From the NCBI GenBank assembly GCA_051870875.1, contig JBJECG010000063.1, forward strand, positions 1 to 64,000: a stretch of DNA of 64,000 nucleotides, read 5' to 3'. Every line of letters starts with the position of its first letter. The first letter of the stretch is position 1. The translations under genes and the position numbers were made by a program. This DNA is from Aphodosoma sp051870875. GTDB taxonomy: Bacteria > Bacteroidota > Bacteroidia > Bacteroidales > Paludibacteraceae. The notes below the pieces were generated by a model, which was not told the DNA's origin, searched no databases, and saw only the letters and a program-made list of their open reading frames with translations. Of the stretch, positions 26,033-35,813 are shown piece after piece.

Positions 26033-29000
26033 TCACTTGTTTAGGGTTATGGCAAGACGAACGGTGCAGTCATCGAAGTCGAGGTCGGTTGCGTTGTCGA
26101 GTGTATCAACCAAAACAATCGAAGTGGCCAGTACCTGTGATGCGATATAATCATTGAAGTTGACAACAGCATCGTTGATCCGGTCAAGACGGCAGATGCG
26201 CACATTGATTTTGTCGGTAATCTCGTAGCCGTTGGCTTTGCGGATATTCTGGATACGGTTGACCAGTTCGCGGGCTATGCCTTCCTGACGCAGTTCCTCA
26301 GTCACAGTCACATCGAGTGCAATAGTGAGTGTACCTTCGTTAGCCACAAGCCATCCCGGCATATCTTCAGTGGCAATCTCCACATCGGCAAGTTCGACAA
26401 CCACGTCACCCGATGCGAGGTGAAGGGCGGCAGCTCCATCACGCTCCATTACGGCAATGTCCGCCTGGTCAAAAGCATTGATTGCAGCGGCGATTTCCTT
26501 CATCTGCCTGCCGTATTTCTTACCAAGAGTCTTGAAATTCGGTTTTATGCGTTTGACAAGCTGCACCGGCGATTCGTCGGCAAGCACCACCTGGAGTTCC
26601 TTTACATTTACTTCGGTCTTGACAAGTTCGGCGATATAGCTGATTTGGCGCAATGTCTTCTCATCGGCTGCAGGTATGACGGCGCGCTGCAGCGGCTGAC
26701 GTACCTTTTTCTCGGCCTTACGGCGCAAGGCAAGTATCATGGACGATGCTTGCTGGGCCAGTTGCATACACTCTTCAAGATTGAGGTCGATAAGAGACTC
26801 GTCGGCAACGGGGAATGTGGCAACGTGTACAGAGTCGAACTGTTCGCGGCCGGTCACAGCGTTAAGATCGCAATACAGACGGTCGGCAAAGAACGGAGCT
26901 ATGGGAGCCATGAGTTTGGCGACTGTCACAAGACAGGTGTAGAGTGTCTGATAAGCCGAAATCTTGTCGGTGGAATAACCGCCGCCCCAATAGCGTTTAC
27001 GATTGAGACGAACATACCAGTTGGACAGGTTTTCGCAGACGAAGTCGCTTATGGCGCGTCCGGCACGAGTCGGTTCATACTGTTCGTAATAACCGGTGCA
27101 GTCGCGCACCAAAGTGTTGAGCAAAGAAAGAATCCAGCGGTCGATTTCAGGCCGTCCGGCGCAAGGGATTTCAGGCTCTTTGTATTCAAAGCCGTCGACA
27201 TTGGCATAGAGGGCAAAGAAAGAGTATGTATTGTAAAGAGTTCCGAAGAACTTGCGGCGCACTTCTTCGACACCCTCTTCATCAAATTTCAGGTTGTCCC
27301 ACGGTGACGAATTTGTCATCATGTACCAACGCAATGGGTCGGAACCGTATTTTTCGATCGTGGCAAACGGGTCGACGGCATTGCCAAGACGTTTGGACAT
27401 TTTGTTGCCGTTCTTGTCAAGCACCAAGCCGTTGGAGATAACGTTCCTGAATGCCACTGAATGGAATGCCATAGTACCGATGGCGTGAAGCGTGAAGAAC
27501 CAGCCACGAGTCTGATCCACACCCTCAGATATAAAGTCGGCCGGATATATAGATTTGTTGTCGAAAGCCTCTTTGTTTTCAAACGGATAGTGGATTTGGG
27601 CGTATGGCATCGCACCTGAATCGAACCATACGTCGATAAGGTCAGGTTCACGGTGCATAGGCTTGCCATCAGCACTGACGAGCACTATCTTGTCGACATA
27701 AGGGCGGTGGAGGTCTATGTTTTCAGAGTCATAGTTCTCCTTGCTCATGTCGCCGATACGGAAATTCTTATACGGGTTTTCAGACATAATACCGGCTGCT
27801 ACCGACTTCTCTATTTCACCAACCAGCTCTTCGACGGAACCGATACATTTCTCTTCCGACCCATCCTCCGTACGCCAGATAGGGAGCGGAGTCCCCCAAT
27901 AGCGCGAACGGCTGAGATTCCAATCCTGAAGGTTTTCGAGCCATTTGCCGAAACGTCCGGATCCGGTGGACTGAGGTTTCCAATTGATGGTTTCGTTGAG
28001 GGCAATCATTTCATCGCGGCAAGCGGTGGTACGTATAAACCAACTGTCGAGAGGATAGTAAAGCACCGGTTTGTCGGTACGCCAGCAATGCGGATAGTTA
28101 TGGACGTGTTTCTCTATACGGAAAGCCAAGCCTTGCTGCTTGAGCATCATGCAGATAGATACATCAAGCGTCTCGTCCTGATCGGTAAGCGCAGGGTCAT
28201 AGGCATTTTTCACGAAACGGCCTGCAAACTGCGAGTACTTTTCCACATCGACGTTTGCATTCACAAAGTCGGCATCAAGTTCATCCAACACAAAAAACTT
28301 GCCGGTAAAGTCAACCATCGGGCGGGTTTCACCCTTGGCTGTGAGCATTGTAAGTCCAGGCACACCGGCACGTTTAGCCACAAAGGCATCGTCAGCTCCG
28401 AAAGTAGGGGCGATGTGAACGATACCGGTACCGTCTTCGGTTGTCACATAGTCACCCTGTATGACGCGGAACGCGCCATCACCGGGATTAACCCACGGTA
28501 TAAGCTGCTCGTATTCAGCACCCACCAAATCAGGACCCATGCACTCGCCGAGTATACGGTAAGGTACGAGTTTGTCGCCGGGCTTATATTCTTCCATGGA
28601 GAGTTCCGCAGCCTTAGGATTGAACATTGCCGAGAGCAACGGTTTGGCAACTATATAATTGGCTCTAATGCCATTATACGGGTTGAAACTTTCCACTGCA
28701 AGGTATTCGATTTTCGGGCCTACGCAGAGGGCGGTATTCGACGGCAGAGTCCACGGCGTGGTAGTCCATGCCAAGAAGTAAGTATCGCCTTCCAGACCGG
28801 AGAAAGCTTTGAGTGATCCTTTGACTTTGAACTGGGCGACACAGGTGGTGTCCTTGACATCGCGATAACAGCCGGGCTGGTTGAGCTCATGGGTCGAGAG
28901 CCCGGTACCGGCGGCAGGCGAATACGGCTGTATGGTATATCCTTTATAAAGGAGCCCCTTGCTATACAGCTGTTTGAGCAGATACCAGAGGGTTTCGATA

Positions 29001-29467
29001 TATTTGTTGTCGTAAGTGACGTAAGGATTTGACATATCAACCCAGTATCCCATCTTATGGGTAAGGTCTTCCCACTCGCGGGTGTATTTCATTACATCTG
29101 AACGGCAGGCAGCATTGTATTCATCGACAGAAACTTTCTTGCCGATGTCCTCTTTTGTGATGCCGAGGCGTTTTTCCACGCCAAGTTCGACAGGCAGTCC
29201 ATGAGTGTCCCATCCGGCCTTACGTTTCACCTGAAAGCCACGCATGGTCTTGTACCGGCAGAAAGTGTCTTTTATGGTACGTGCCATCACATGGTGAATG
29301 CCCGGCATGCCGTTTGCCGACGGCGGGCCTTCATAGAAAACAAACGAAGGGGATCCTTCACGTTCGGTTATACTGCGATGAAAGAGGTCTTTTCCGTCCC
29401 ACTCCTTGAGCACTTCCTTGTTTACTTCGGAGAGATTGAGGCTACTATATTCCCTAAATTTCTTCAT
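26033..29467 (-). CDS. ileS: Isoleucine--tRNA ligase
   Basis: 1144 residues, class I synthetase that charges tRNA-Ile and edits valine. PPSANGMPGIHHVMAR contains the HIGH-equivalent GIHH (about residue 57), DWNLSRSRYWGTPLPIW and WFDSGAMPYAQ are conserved core blocks, and KMSKRLGN is near residue 690. The C-terminal part (about 790 on) is the anticodon-binding domain plus the long extension found in the IleS2-like class. The predicted start MKKFREYSSLNLSEVNKEVL is typical. It is transcribed alone from a strong promoter. Confidence 0.97.
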   Translation of the reverse strand: MKKFREYSSLNLSEVNKEVLKEWDGKDLFHRSITEREGSPSFVFYEGPPSANGMPGIHHVMARTIKDTFCRYKTMRGFQVKRKAGWDTHGLPVELGVEKRLGITKEDIGKKVSVDEYNAACRSDVMKYTREWEDLTHKMGYWVDMSNPYVTYDNKYIETLWYLLKQLYSKGLLYKGYTIQPYSPAAGTGLSTHELNQPGCYRDVKDTTCVAQFKVKGSLKAFSGLEGDTYFLAWTTTPWTLPSNTALCVGPKIEYLAVESFNPYNGIRANYIVAKPLLSAMFNPKAAELSMEEYKPGDKLVPYRILGECMGPDLVGAEYEQLIPWVNPGDGAFRVIQGDYVTTEDGTGIVHIAPTFGADDAFVAKRAGVPGLTMLTAKGETRPMVDFTGKFFVLDELDADFVNANVDVEKYSQFAGRFVKNAYDPALTDQDETLDVSICMMLKQQGLAFRIEKHVHNYPHCWRTDKPVLYYPLDSWFIRTTACRDEMIALNETINWKPQSTGSGRFGKWLENLQDWNLSRSRYWGTPLPIWRTEDGSEEKCIGSVEELVGEIEKSVAAGIMSENPYKNFRIGDMSKENYDSENIDLHRPYVDKIVLVSADGKPMHREPDLIDVWFDSGAMPYAQIHYPFENKEAFDNKSIYPADFISEGVDQTRGWFFTLHAIGTMAFHSVAFRNVISNGLVLDKNGNKMSKRLGNAVDPFATIEKYGSDPLRWYMMTNSSPWDNLKFDEEGVEEVRRKFFGTLYNTYSFFALYANVDGFEYKEPEIPCAGRPEIDRWILSLLNTLVRDCTGYYEQYEPTRAGRAISDFVCENLSNWYVRLNRKRYWGGGYSTDKISAYQTLYTCLVTVAKLMAPIAPFFADRLYCDLNAVTGREQFDSVHVATFPVADESLIDLNLEECMQLAQQASSMILALRRKAEKKVRQPLQRAVIPAADEKTLRQISYIAELVKTEVNVKELQVVLADESPVQLVKRIKPNFKTLGKKYGRQMKEIAAAINAFDQADIAVMERDGAAALHLASGDVVVELADVEIATEDMPGWLVANEGTLTIALDVTVTEELRQEGIARELVNRIQNIRKANGYEITDKINVRICRLDRINDAVVNFNDYIASQVLATSIVLVDTLDNATDLDFDDCTVRLAITLNK

Positions 29468-29506
29468 ATCTGATTAATGTATTGCTTTGCACTGATATAT
29501 AAGGTG

Positions 29507-29537
29507 CAAAATTACTATTTTTTTTGCAAAACAGCAA
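29507..29537 (-). promoter_or_regulatory. Promoter of ileS
   Basis: TTG (29537-29535), a 20-bp spacer and TAATTTTG (29514-29507), about 40 bp before the ATG. Confidence 0.75.
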
Positions 29538-29641
29538 GAATCAACAAGCAAGGCACGAAAAGCCATGTATGACAAAAACAGCTTGACGACAACAAATAAA
29601 GACACCCGGAATCCAACGTCATACGTCAGGCAGAAATGACA

Positions 29642-29681
29642 CTGTCCGCGAAAAGACAGGCAATGATCCTTTCGCGGACAG
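29642..29681 (-). terminator. Terminator after pgk
   Basis: CTGTCCGCGAAA pairs with TTTCGCGGACAG (12 bp, loop of about 16 nt), 66 bp after the pgk stop. Confidence 0.75.
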
Positions 29682-29746
29682 CGCATCCGTGATTTTGACG
29701 GTTGTATAGAATATCAAGAGCTTATGCAGAAAGGTATAACCTCCAT

Positions 29747-31000
29747 TTACTTCCGGATGGCAGCAATGCCCGGAAGGACACGGCCTTCGATGGCTTCGAG
29801 AAGAGCACCTCCTCCGGTGGAAACGTAACTTACGCCGTCAACAAGGCCGAATTTGTTGACGCACGCCACGGAATCGCCGCCGCCTACGAGAGAATATGCG
29901 CCTGCCTTTGTGGCTTCAACGACAGCTTCAGCCACAGAACGGGAACCATGGGTGAAATTGTCGAACTCAAAGACTCCGGCAGGGCCGTTCCAAAGAATGG
30001 TTTTGGAATTTCGGATGACTTCGGCAAACTTCTTTTCGGTGGCAGGTCCTATGTCGAGGCCTTCCCAGCCGTCGGGTATGTCATTGACATCTGCAAATCG
30101 GGTATTGGCATCGTTGGAAAAGTCATCGGCTATCTTGGCATCTTCGGCAAGGACGAGATTTACGCCATTAGCCTTTGCCTTAGCCATGATGTCGAGAGCC
30201 AGATCAAGTTTGTCGTCCTCACAGACAGACCGGCCGATCTTACCGCCCTGAGCCTTCACGAAAGTATATGTCATGCCTCCTGCTATGATAAGGTTGTCGA
30301 CTTTTGTGAGCAGGTTCTCGATAATGTCGATTTTAGAGGATACTTTGGAACCTCCCATAATAGCGGTGAACGGGCGTACTGTCTGCGACATGACTTTTTC
30401 GACAGCTTCGACTTCACGGCGCATCAGGAAGCCGAACATTTTGTGTCCGGCATCGAAATAGTCGGCAATGATGGCAGTAGAGGCATGTGCACGGTGAGCC
30501 GTGCCGAAAGCATCATTTACATAGCAGTCGGCATACGATGCGAGATGCCTGGCAAACTCTTTCTGTGCAGCTTTCATGGCTTTCTTGGCAGCCGCTTTCT
30601 CGTCATCGGAGGCATCATCGGCCAGACCGCGCGGTTTTCCTTCCTCTTCTGCATAAAAGCGGAGGTTTTCAAGAAGGAGGGCCTGACCGGGACGCAATGC
30701 GGCGCAAGCGTCGTCGGCTTTGGCACAATCGGGGGCAAACATTACGTCAATGCCGAGAAGCCCGCTTACACGTGCCACGATGTGTCGCAACGAGTATTTC
30801 TCATCGGGGTTTTTCTTAGGCCGCCCCATATGAGAAGCTATTATAAGGGAACCGCCGTCGGCCAGTATCTTTTTCAGAGTAGGCATGGCTGCACGGATGC
30901 GGGTATCGTCGGTGATATTGAAGTTTTCGTCGACCGGCACGTTGAAGTCAACACGCACAAATGCTTTCTTGGAAGCGAAGTTAAAATTTTCGATGGTCAT
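29747..31000 (-). CDS. pgk: Phosphoglycerate kinase
   Basis: 417 residues, the expected length. It makes ATP from 1,3-bisphosphoglycerate in glycolysis. RVDFNVPVDENFNITDDTRI is the substrate-binding N-terminal signature, SHMGRPKK and HRAHAST supply the basic patch, GGSKVSSKI and NGPAGVFEF lie at the nucleotide site, and the C-terminal GGGDSVACVNKFG and STGGGALLE loops are complete. It sits between the HisG-like gene and ileS, with 67 bp to the former. Confidence 0.97.
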   Translation of the reverse strand: MTIENFNFASKKAFVRVDFNVPVDENFNITDDTRIRAAMPTLKKILADGGSLIIASHMGRPKKNPDEKYSLRHIVARVSGLLGIDVMFAPDCAKADDACAALRPGQALLLENLRFYAEEEGKPRGLADDASDDEKAAAKKAMKAAQKEFARHLASYADCYVNDAFGTAHRAHASTAIIADYFDAGHKMFGFLMRREVEAVEKVMSQTVRPFTAIMGGSKVSSKIDIIENLLTKVDNLIIAGGMTYTFVKAQGGKIGRSVCEDDKLDLALDIMAKAKANGVNLVLAEDAKIADDFSNDANTRFADVNDIPDGWEGLDIGPATEKKFAEVIRNSKTILWNGPAGVFEFDNFTHGSRSVAEAVVEATKAGAYSLVGGGDSVACVNKFGLVDGVSYVSTGGGALLEAIEGRVLPGIAAIRK

Positions 31001-31067
31001 AACTATAATTGTTTAAGTGTTTTTCCATAACGATCACTTGTGTTACAGAGCAACCAACACCCCCAAT

Positions 31068-31928
31068 TCAGAGAATAAGGTTGTCGACAGGACAGGCCAC
31101 TATATCGTGAACACCAAGCGCACGCAGTTCTTCGATACTGTCCCACAAGCGAGCGCAATCCATTATGGCAGTAAGATTGACAGCAGAGTCACCGGTAGCA
31201 GTAGGGACAACAGAAAAGATGGAGTTCAGATTCAATAGTTTGGCCACATGTTCCACTTTATCAGCTGGGACACACATAGTAACGTATTTCTTAGTAGAGG
31301 CAGCAATTACAGAATCGATGCGTACCAGCAATTCATCTACAATAAGACGTTTGACGGAGTCTATCGAAGGTGCGACCATAAATACGGCTTCGGAAAACAT
31401 GACTTTTTCCACCTCACGCATGTGTTCGTTCAGCATCACCGATCCGGAAGATACTTTTCCGAACACGGCATCAGCCAACCCGGTACTGACACAACGATAC
31501 AATCCGTCGTCCATACGCCGAACAGCAGCCTTGATATTGTTCACCTTGAAGAATGAGGAGATTATTTCGGGATAAGGAGTCGCTACAGCCTTATTGTTGA
31601 ACCAACGTAATCCTTCGTATTTGACGCCCAACGGAATCAACAGGGAAAGGGAAGACTTGTCGAATCCCAAACTACGTTCGGCACAATCTTCGGCTATGCC
31701 GTACTGACGCATAAGAAGTTCGTTGCAAATACAAGCGTCAACCAGACCATCCATAACGATTTTCGCCGTCTGCATTGTATCAACAAAAAATACTTCCGCA
31801 GGGAAATTCAACGAACGCGCCAACAAGACCCCGTCTTCAACTCCGCTGATTCTCACACCTACCTTATCAAGCAACGACAGAGATTCCGACTTTATTCGTC
31901 CGGCGGAAGGTATAGCTATTCTCAACAT
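31068..31928 (-). CDS. ATP phosphoribosyltransferase-like protein (divergent HisG, long form)
   Basis: 286 residues, the length of long-form HisG with its C-terminal regulatory domain. The overall match is clear (MLRIAIP.AGRI, GLRWFNNKAVATPYPEI, GLADAVF, REVEKVMFSEA, HDIVACPVDNLIL). Several residues normally conserved at the PRPP/ATP site are changed: KGRL is AGRI, the GSVE block is DGLYR, and DLVSTGxTL is GKVSSGSVM. No other his gene is in the window. It may be a diverged or regulatory paralogue; true HisG activity is uncertain. It has its own promoter. Confidence 0.8.
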   Translation of the reverse strand: MLRIAIPSAGRIKSESLSLLDKVGVRISGVEDGVLLARSLNFPAEVFFVDTMQTAKIVMDGLVDACICNELLMRQYGIAEDCAERSLGFDKSSLSLLIPLGVKYEGLRWFNNKAVATPYPEIISSFFKVNNIKAAVRRMDDGLYRCVSTGLADAVFGKVSSGSVMLNEHMREVEKVMFSEAVFMVAPSIDSVKRLIVDELLVRIDSVIAASTKKYVTMCVPADKVEHVAKLLNLNSIFSVVPTATGDSAVNLTAIMDCARLWDSIEELRALGVHDIVACPVDNLIL

Positions 31929-31968
31929 ATAATGAGTTCATATAAGTAACGTACACAGATTCGCTGCA

Positions 31969-31998
31969 CAAAGGTAGTCATTTTTGACCGACAAACAA
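31969..31998 (-). promoter_or_regulatory. Promoter of the HisG-like gene
   Basis: TTG (31998-31996), a 19-bp spacer and TACCTTTG (31976-31969), about 40 bp before the ATG. Confidence 0.75.
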
Positions 31999-32016
31999 AT
32001 GTTATTGGCAATTTTA

Positions 32017-32544
32017 TCATGCCATAGCCGGCAAGTCCATTTCTTTTACAGCCTCAACAAACCGGCCGATATTCAGGCAAGGCAAGACTTTCCACAACAA
32101 TTGTTCCAAATACGGATACAAGACAGACGACTGTACGGCAGGATTGTCCTTAAAAGGAATGAATTCACATGCAAAAGCCATAATATTCAAGATAACACTT
32201 ACCACCAAAGCCCACTTCAACATGCCGAACAGTCCTCCGAACAAACGATTGACACCTCCAAGCATAACGGCTTTGAGCAGACGGCTGAGTATATATGCCA
32301 TCAGATTTACGCAGACAACGACAGCAAGGAATACAATGACATACGCGACAGATGCCGATACGGACAGACTCCACCCCGTACACTCCACGATGTACGGAAC
32401 GAGCCGAGCCGACATGTACCGGGCCATGTAGATTCCTACGATGACAGCCGCCAAGGCCGCCATTTCACGCACTATGCCGTGTCTGACACCTTGAACGAGC
32501 CCATACACCATGGGCAACAGAATAATAATGTCGATGAAATTCAA
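32017..32544 (-). CDS. cvpA: CvpA family inner membrane protein
   Basis: 175 residues with four hydrophobic segments. The N-terminus MNFIDIIILLPMVYGLVQGVRHG is the CvpA signature. Members influence colicin V export, purine-related phenotypes and envelope integrity; the mechanism is not settled. It follows infB on the same strand after a hairpin and is probably the last gene of the rimP-nusA-infB unit. Confidence 0.88.
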   Translation of the reverse strand: MNFIDIIILLPMVYGLVQGVRHGIVREMAALAAVIVGIYMARYMSARLVPYIVECTGWSLSVSASVAYVIVFLAVVVCVNLMAYILSRLLKAVMLGGVNRLFGGLFGMLKWALVVSVILNIMAFACEFIPFKDNPAVQSSVLYPYLEQLLWKVLPCLNIGRFVEAVKEMDLPAMA

Positions 32545-32580
32545 AACGGTATCGGATAATAAAAGGGTGAAAAATACGTA

Positions 32581-32623
32581 ACGAGACCATGTTTTTCATA
32601 CGACAACACGGTCTCGTCCTTTT
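32581..32623. terminator. Hairpin between infB and cvpA
   Basis: ACGAGACC..GTT pairs with AAC..GGTCTCGT. TTTTTT follows on the plus strand and TATTTTTC on the minus strand. It may terminate or attenuate the infB transcript before cvpA. Confidence 0.55.
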
Positions 32624-32668
32624 TTGTCCTATTGCGAAAAACGGCCTGACGACACGGGATTCAAACCA

Positions 32669-35600
32669 TCACAATGTTTTCTTCACTTCCACTTCTTCAT
32701 ACGCTTCGATGATATCACCGATACGAATGTCGTTGTAGTTTGCAATATTCAGTCCGCATTCGTAACCAACAGACACCTCTTTCACATCGTCTTTCATACG
32801 TTTGAGAGATGCAAGTTCGCCAGTATATACCACAATACCGTCGCGAATGAGGCGGATTTTGTTGGTACGTTTGACTTTGCCTTCCTTGACCATACAACCG
32901 GCAACTGTCCCGACTTTGGATATCCTGAATGTTTCACGTATTTCAAGTGTAGCGGTGATTTCCTCCTTGATATCAGGAGCGAGCATACCTTCCATGGCGG
33001 ACTTGATTTCTTCGATGGCATCGTAGATGATGGAATACAGACGTATATCCACACCTTCGCGTTCGGCAATTTTTCTGGCATCGAGCGACGGACGCACCTG
33101 GAAACCCACGATAACTGCATTGGAGGCAGTTGCGAGCATCACATCGCTTTCGGATATCTGTCCTACAGCCTTATGTATGACATTGACCTGGATTTCTTCG
33201 GTAGACAGTTTGAGCAAAGAGTCGGAGAGGGCTTCGATTGAGCCGTCGACATCGCCTTTGACGATGATGTTAAGCTCCTGGAAGTTGCCCAATGCGATAC
33301 GGCGGCCGATTTCGTCCAGAGTAAGGTGCTTGGATGTACGCAAGCCCTGCTCGCGGGCGAGCTGTTCGCGTTTGCTGGCAATCTCGCGGGCTTCGTGGTC
33401 TTCATCGAACACATTGAAATTGTCGCCAGCCTGAGGTGCACCGTTCAATCCAAGTACAATGACAGGCTCTGCCGGGCCGGCCTGCCTGATGCGCTGGTTA
33501 CGCTCGTTGAACATGGCCTTGACACGTCCGTAAGCCGTACCGGCCAGCATAACATCGCCCACGTGAAGAGTACCATTGCTGATAAGTACAGTAGCCACGT
33601 AACCGCGTCCCTTGTCAAGCGAAGATTCGATAATTGATCCGGAGGCCTTACGGTCAGGATTGGCCTTGAGGTCAAGCAATTCGGCTTCGAGCAGAACTTT
33701 TTCGAGCAGTTCGTTGACACCGATACCTTTTTTGGCCGAGATATCCTGCGACTGGTATTTACCGCCCCACTCCTCAACCAGGTAGTTCATGGCAGCGAGG
33801 GCTTCCTTGATCTTGTCGGGATTTGCAGCCGGCTTATCGATTTTGTTTATGGCAAATACGATAGGCACACCGGCAGCTGAAGCGTGATTTATAGCCTCGA
33901 CAGTCTGAGGCATCACATCATCGTCGGCAGCCACAATGATGATGGCAATGTCGGTGACTTTGGCTCCACGGGCACGCATGGCTGTGAAAGCCTCATGTCC
34001 AGGGGTATCAAGGAAAGTGATATGGCGGCCGTTCTCAAGGGTAACGTTGTATGCTCCGATATGCTGTGTGATACCGCCCGCTTCACCTGCAATCACGTTG
34101 GTTTTACGTATATAATCGAGCAAAGAGGTCTTTCCGTGGTCGACATGACCCATGACGGTGACAATAGGAGGACGCGGCACAAGGTCTTCCTCATCATCTT
34201 CTTCCTCATGGATGGCATTGACAACTTCAGCGGCCACAAATTCGGTTTTGAATCCGAATTCATCGGCAACAATATTGATGGTTTCAGCATCGAGACGCTG
34301 ATTGATGGATACGAACAGGCCAAGATTGAAACAAGTCTGGATGATACTGGTAACGGGGACATCCATCATGGCCGCGAGTTCGTTTGCAGTAACGAATTCC
34401 GTAAGTTTCAGAGTCCGGGCTTCCTGCATTTCGTGTTCCTGTTCCGCCTGCATACGCTGGACAGCGGCTTCACGTTTTTCCTTGCGGTACTTGACACCTT
34501 TCTTGACGCCTTTGTTACCTTCGGTGAGACGGGCAAGGGTTTCCTTTACCTGGCGTGCCACATCCTCATCGTTGATCACCGGAGCATGCACGGCCTTGAC
34601 ACCGCGCTTGTTCTTGCCTCCGTTTTTACCGGCACGTTCGGCCACGTTATGATTTCCGGCGTTTCCTTGCTGTGTCTTGTTGATGTCGACACGGACACCG
34701 CCACCGATACGTTTCCGCTTGTTTTTCCTGTCGTTTCCGGCAGTTTTCAAGTCGATTTTGTCTATTACATTAGGAGCTTGGAGCTTAGGAGTCTCAGTAG
34801 TAAAGACATCGCCGTTACCACCACGGCGAGCAGATTCTTCCGGATGGTTTGCAGATGAGCCATGAGCATCTTTCTGCTGCCGTTCTTTGGCGATGCGTTC
34901 TTTACGGCGTTCCTCTTTTGTCTTTTTCGGAGGACGTGTATTGTTGTTGATGGCAGACAAGTCGATTTTGTCGACCACCTTGATGTTGCTGTTGAGCTTA
35001 GGTATTCCCAATGAGAACGGTTCCTGTCTTTCAGATTCCACAGATGTCCTGAGTCCGGCACCGGGTTCAACGCCGGTCTTTCGGGTATCGGCCGTATCGT
35101 CTTTGTCGGATACAATCGCTCCGACTCCTGAGGAATCCGAAGCTACAGCGTTTTCAGTGGCGGAAGTTTTTTCTTCTGCCGGAGTTGTTACAGACTTTGG
35201 AGTTTCATGTCCGGCAGCAGACAGGGGTTGTTCAGGCTCAGACTCCTTCATGTCCACAGGGGCTGCAGTTTTTTCCTTCTTTGCTGCGACTGCCGGTCCG
35301 CCGTCTTCAGCGGCTGCCGACTCCATTTTTACTGCCGTAGCCAATTCCGACACATTCTTCCCGTCAACATCAGAGGCTGCCTGAGTCTTCTCGCGCCGGG
35401 CAATGACATTGCCGTTGGCATCAAGTTCCACCTTATCGATAATTTTCAACGTTTTTGTCTCTACCTTTATCGTTTCGGGATTGACCGGTTTCTTTTCGGC
35501 AGCCTGCTCTTTCTTCCTGTCTTTAGCAGCCTTTTTTTCCTTGTATTCGGCTTTCTGCTCAGGAGTTGCAAACTCCTCCATGAGCATGGTTTCCTGTTCC

Positions 35601-35716
35601 TTGGTAATCTTGGCATTGATATCGTCTTTGACATCTTCGCCTTTCCTTACAAGGAATTCGACAGCCGTACCGGAGCCTATGTTCAACAATTTTACTATCT
35701 GTCCTAATCTTGCCAT
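32669..35716 (-). CDS. infB: Translation initiation factor IF-2
   Basis: 1015 residues. A long, low-complexity charged N-terminal region (to about 480) precedes the IF2_N-like segment (ELAAMMDVPVTSII). The GTPase domain has G1 GHVDHGKTS, GGITQHIGAY, DTPGHEAF and NKIDKP, and the C-terminal domains that bind fMet-tRNA follow. It promotes initiator tRNA binding to the 30S subunit. Third gene of rimP-nusA-infB, the classic bacterial order. Confidence 0.97.
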   Translation of the reverse strand: MARLGQIVKLLNIGSGTAVEFLVRKGEDVKDDINAKITKEQETMLMEEFATPEQKAEYKEKKAAKDRKKEQAAEKKPVNPETIKVETKTLKIIDKVELDANGNVIARREKTQAASDVDGKNVSELATAVKMESAAAEDGGPAVAAKKEKTAAPVDMKESEPEQPLSAAGHETPKSVTTPAEEKTSATENAVASDSSGVGAIVSDKDDTADTRKTGVEPGAGLRTSVESERQEPFSLGIPKLNSNIKVVDKIDLSAINNNTRPPKKTKEERRKERIAKERQQKDAHGSSANHPEESARRGGNGDVFTTETPKLQAPNVIDKIDLKTAGNDRKNKRKRIGGGVRVDINKTQQGNAGNHNVAERAGKNGGKNKRGVKAVHAPVINDEDVARQVKETLARLTEGNKGVKKGVKYRKEKREAAVQRMQAEQEHEMQEARTLKLTEFVTANELAAMMDVPVTSIIQTCFNLGLFVSINQRLDAETINIVADEFGFKTEFVAAEVVNAIHEEEDDEEDLVPRPPIVTVMGHVDHGKTSLLDYIRKTNVIAGEAGGITQHIGAYNVTLENGRHITFLDTPGHEAFTAMRARGAKVTDIAIIIVAADDDVMPQTVEAINHASAAGVPIVFAINKIDKPAANPDKIKEALAAMNYLVEEWGGKYQSQDISAKKGIGVNELLEKVLLEAELLDLKANPDRKASGSIIESSLDKGRGYVATVLISNGTLHVGDVMLAGTAYGRVKAMFNERNQRIRQAGPAEPVIVLGLNGAPQAGDNFNVFDEDHEAREIASKREQLAREQGLRTSKHLTLDEIGRRIALGNFQELNIIVKGDVDGSIEALSDSLLKLSTEEIQVNVIHKAVGQISESDVMLATASNAVIVGFQVRPSLDARKIAEREGVDIRLYSIIYDAIEEIKSAMEGMLAPDIKEEITATLEIRETFRISKVGTVAGCMVKEGKVKRTNKIRLIRDGIVVYTGELASLKRMKDDVKEVSVGYECGLNIANYNDIRIGDIIEAYEEVEVKKTL

Positions 35717-35813
35717 ATTGTTTTTCTCCTTAATCTTATCTGAGTAAAGTGTTTATAAATCATTTGCTTGTGGTGAATGCGGGAGAGCGGTGTGTGTGAA
35801 TGCAATACAGGAG

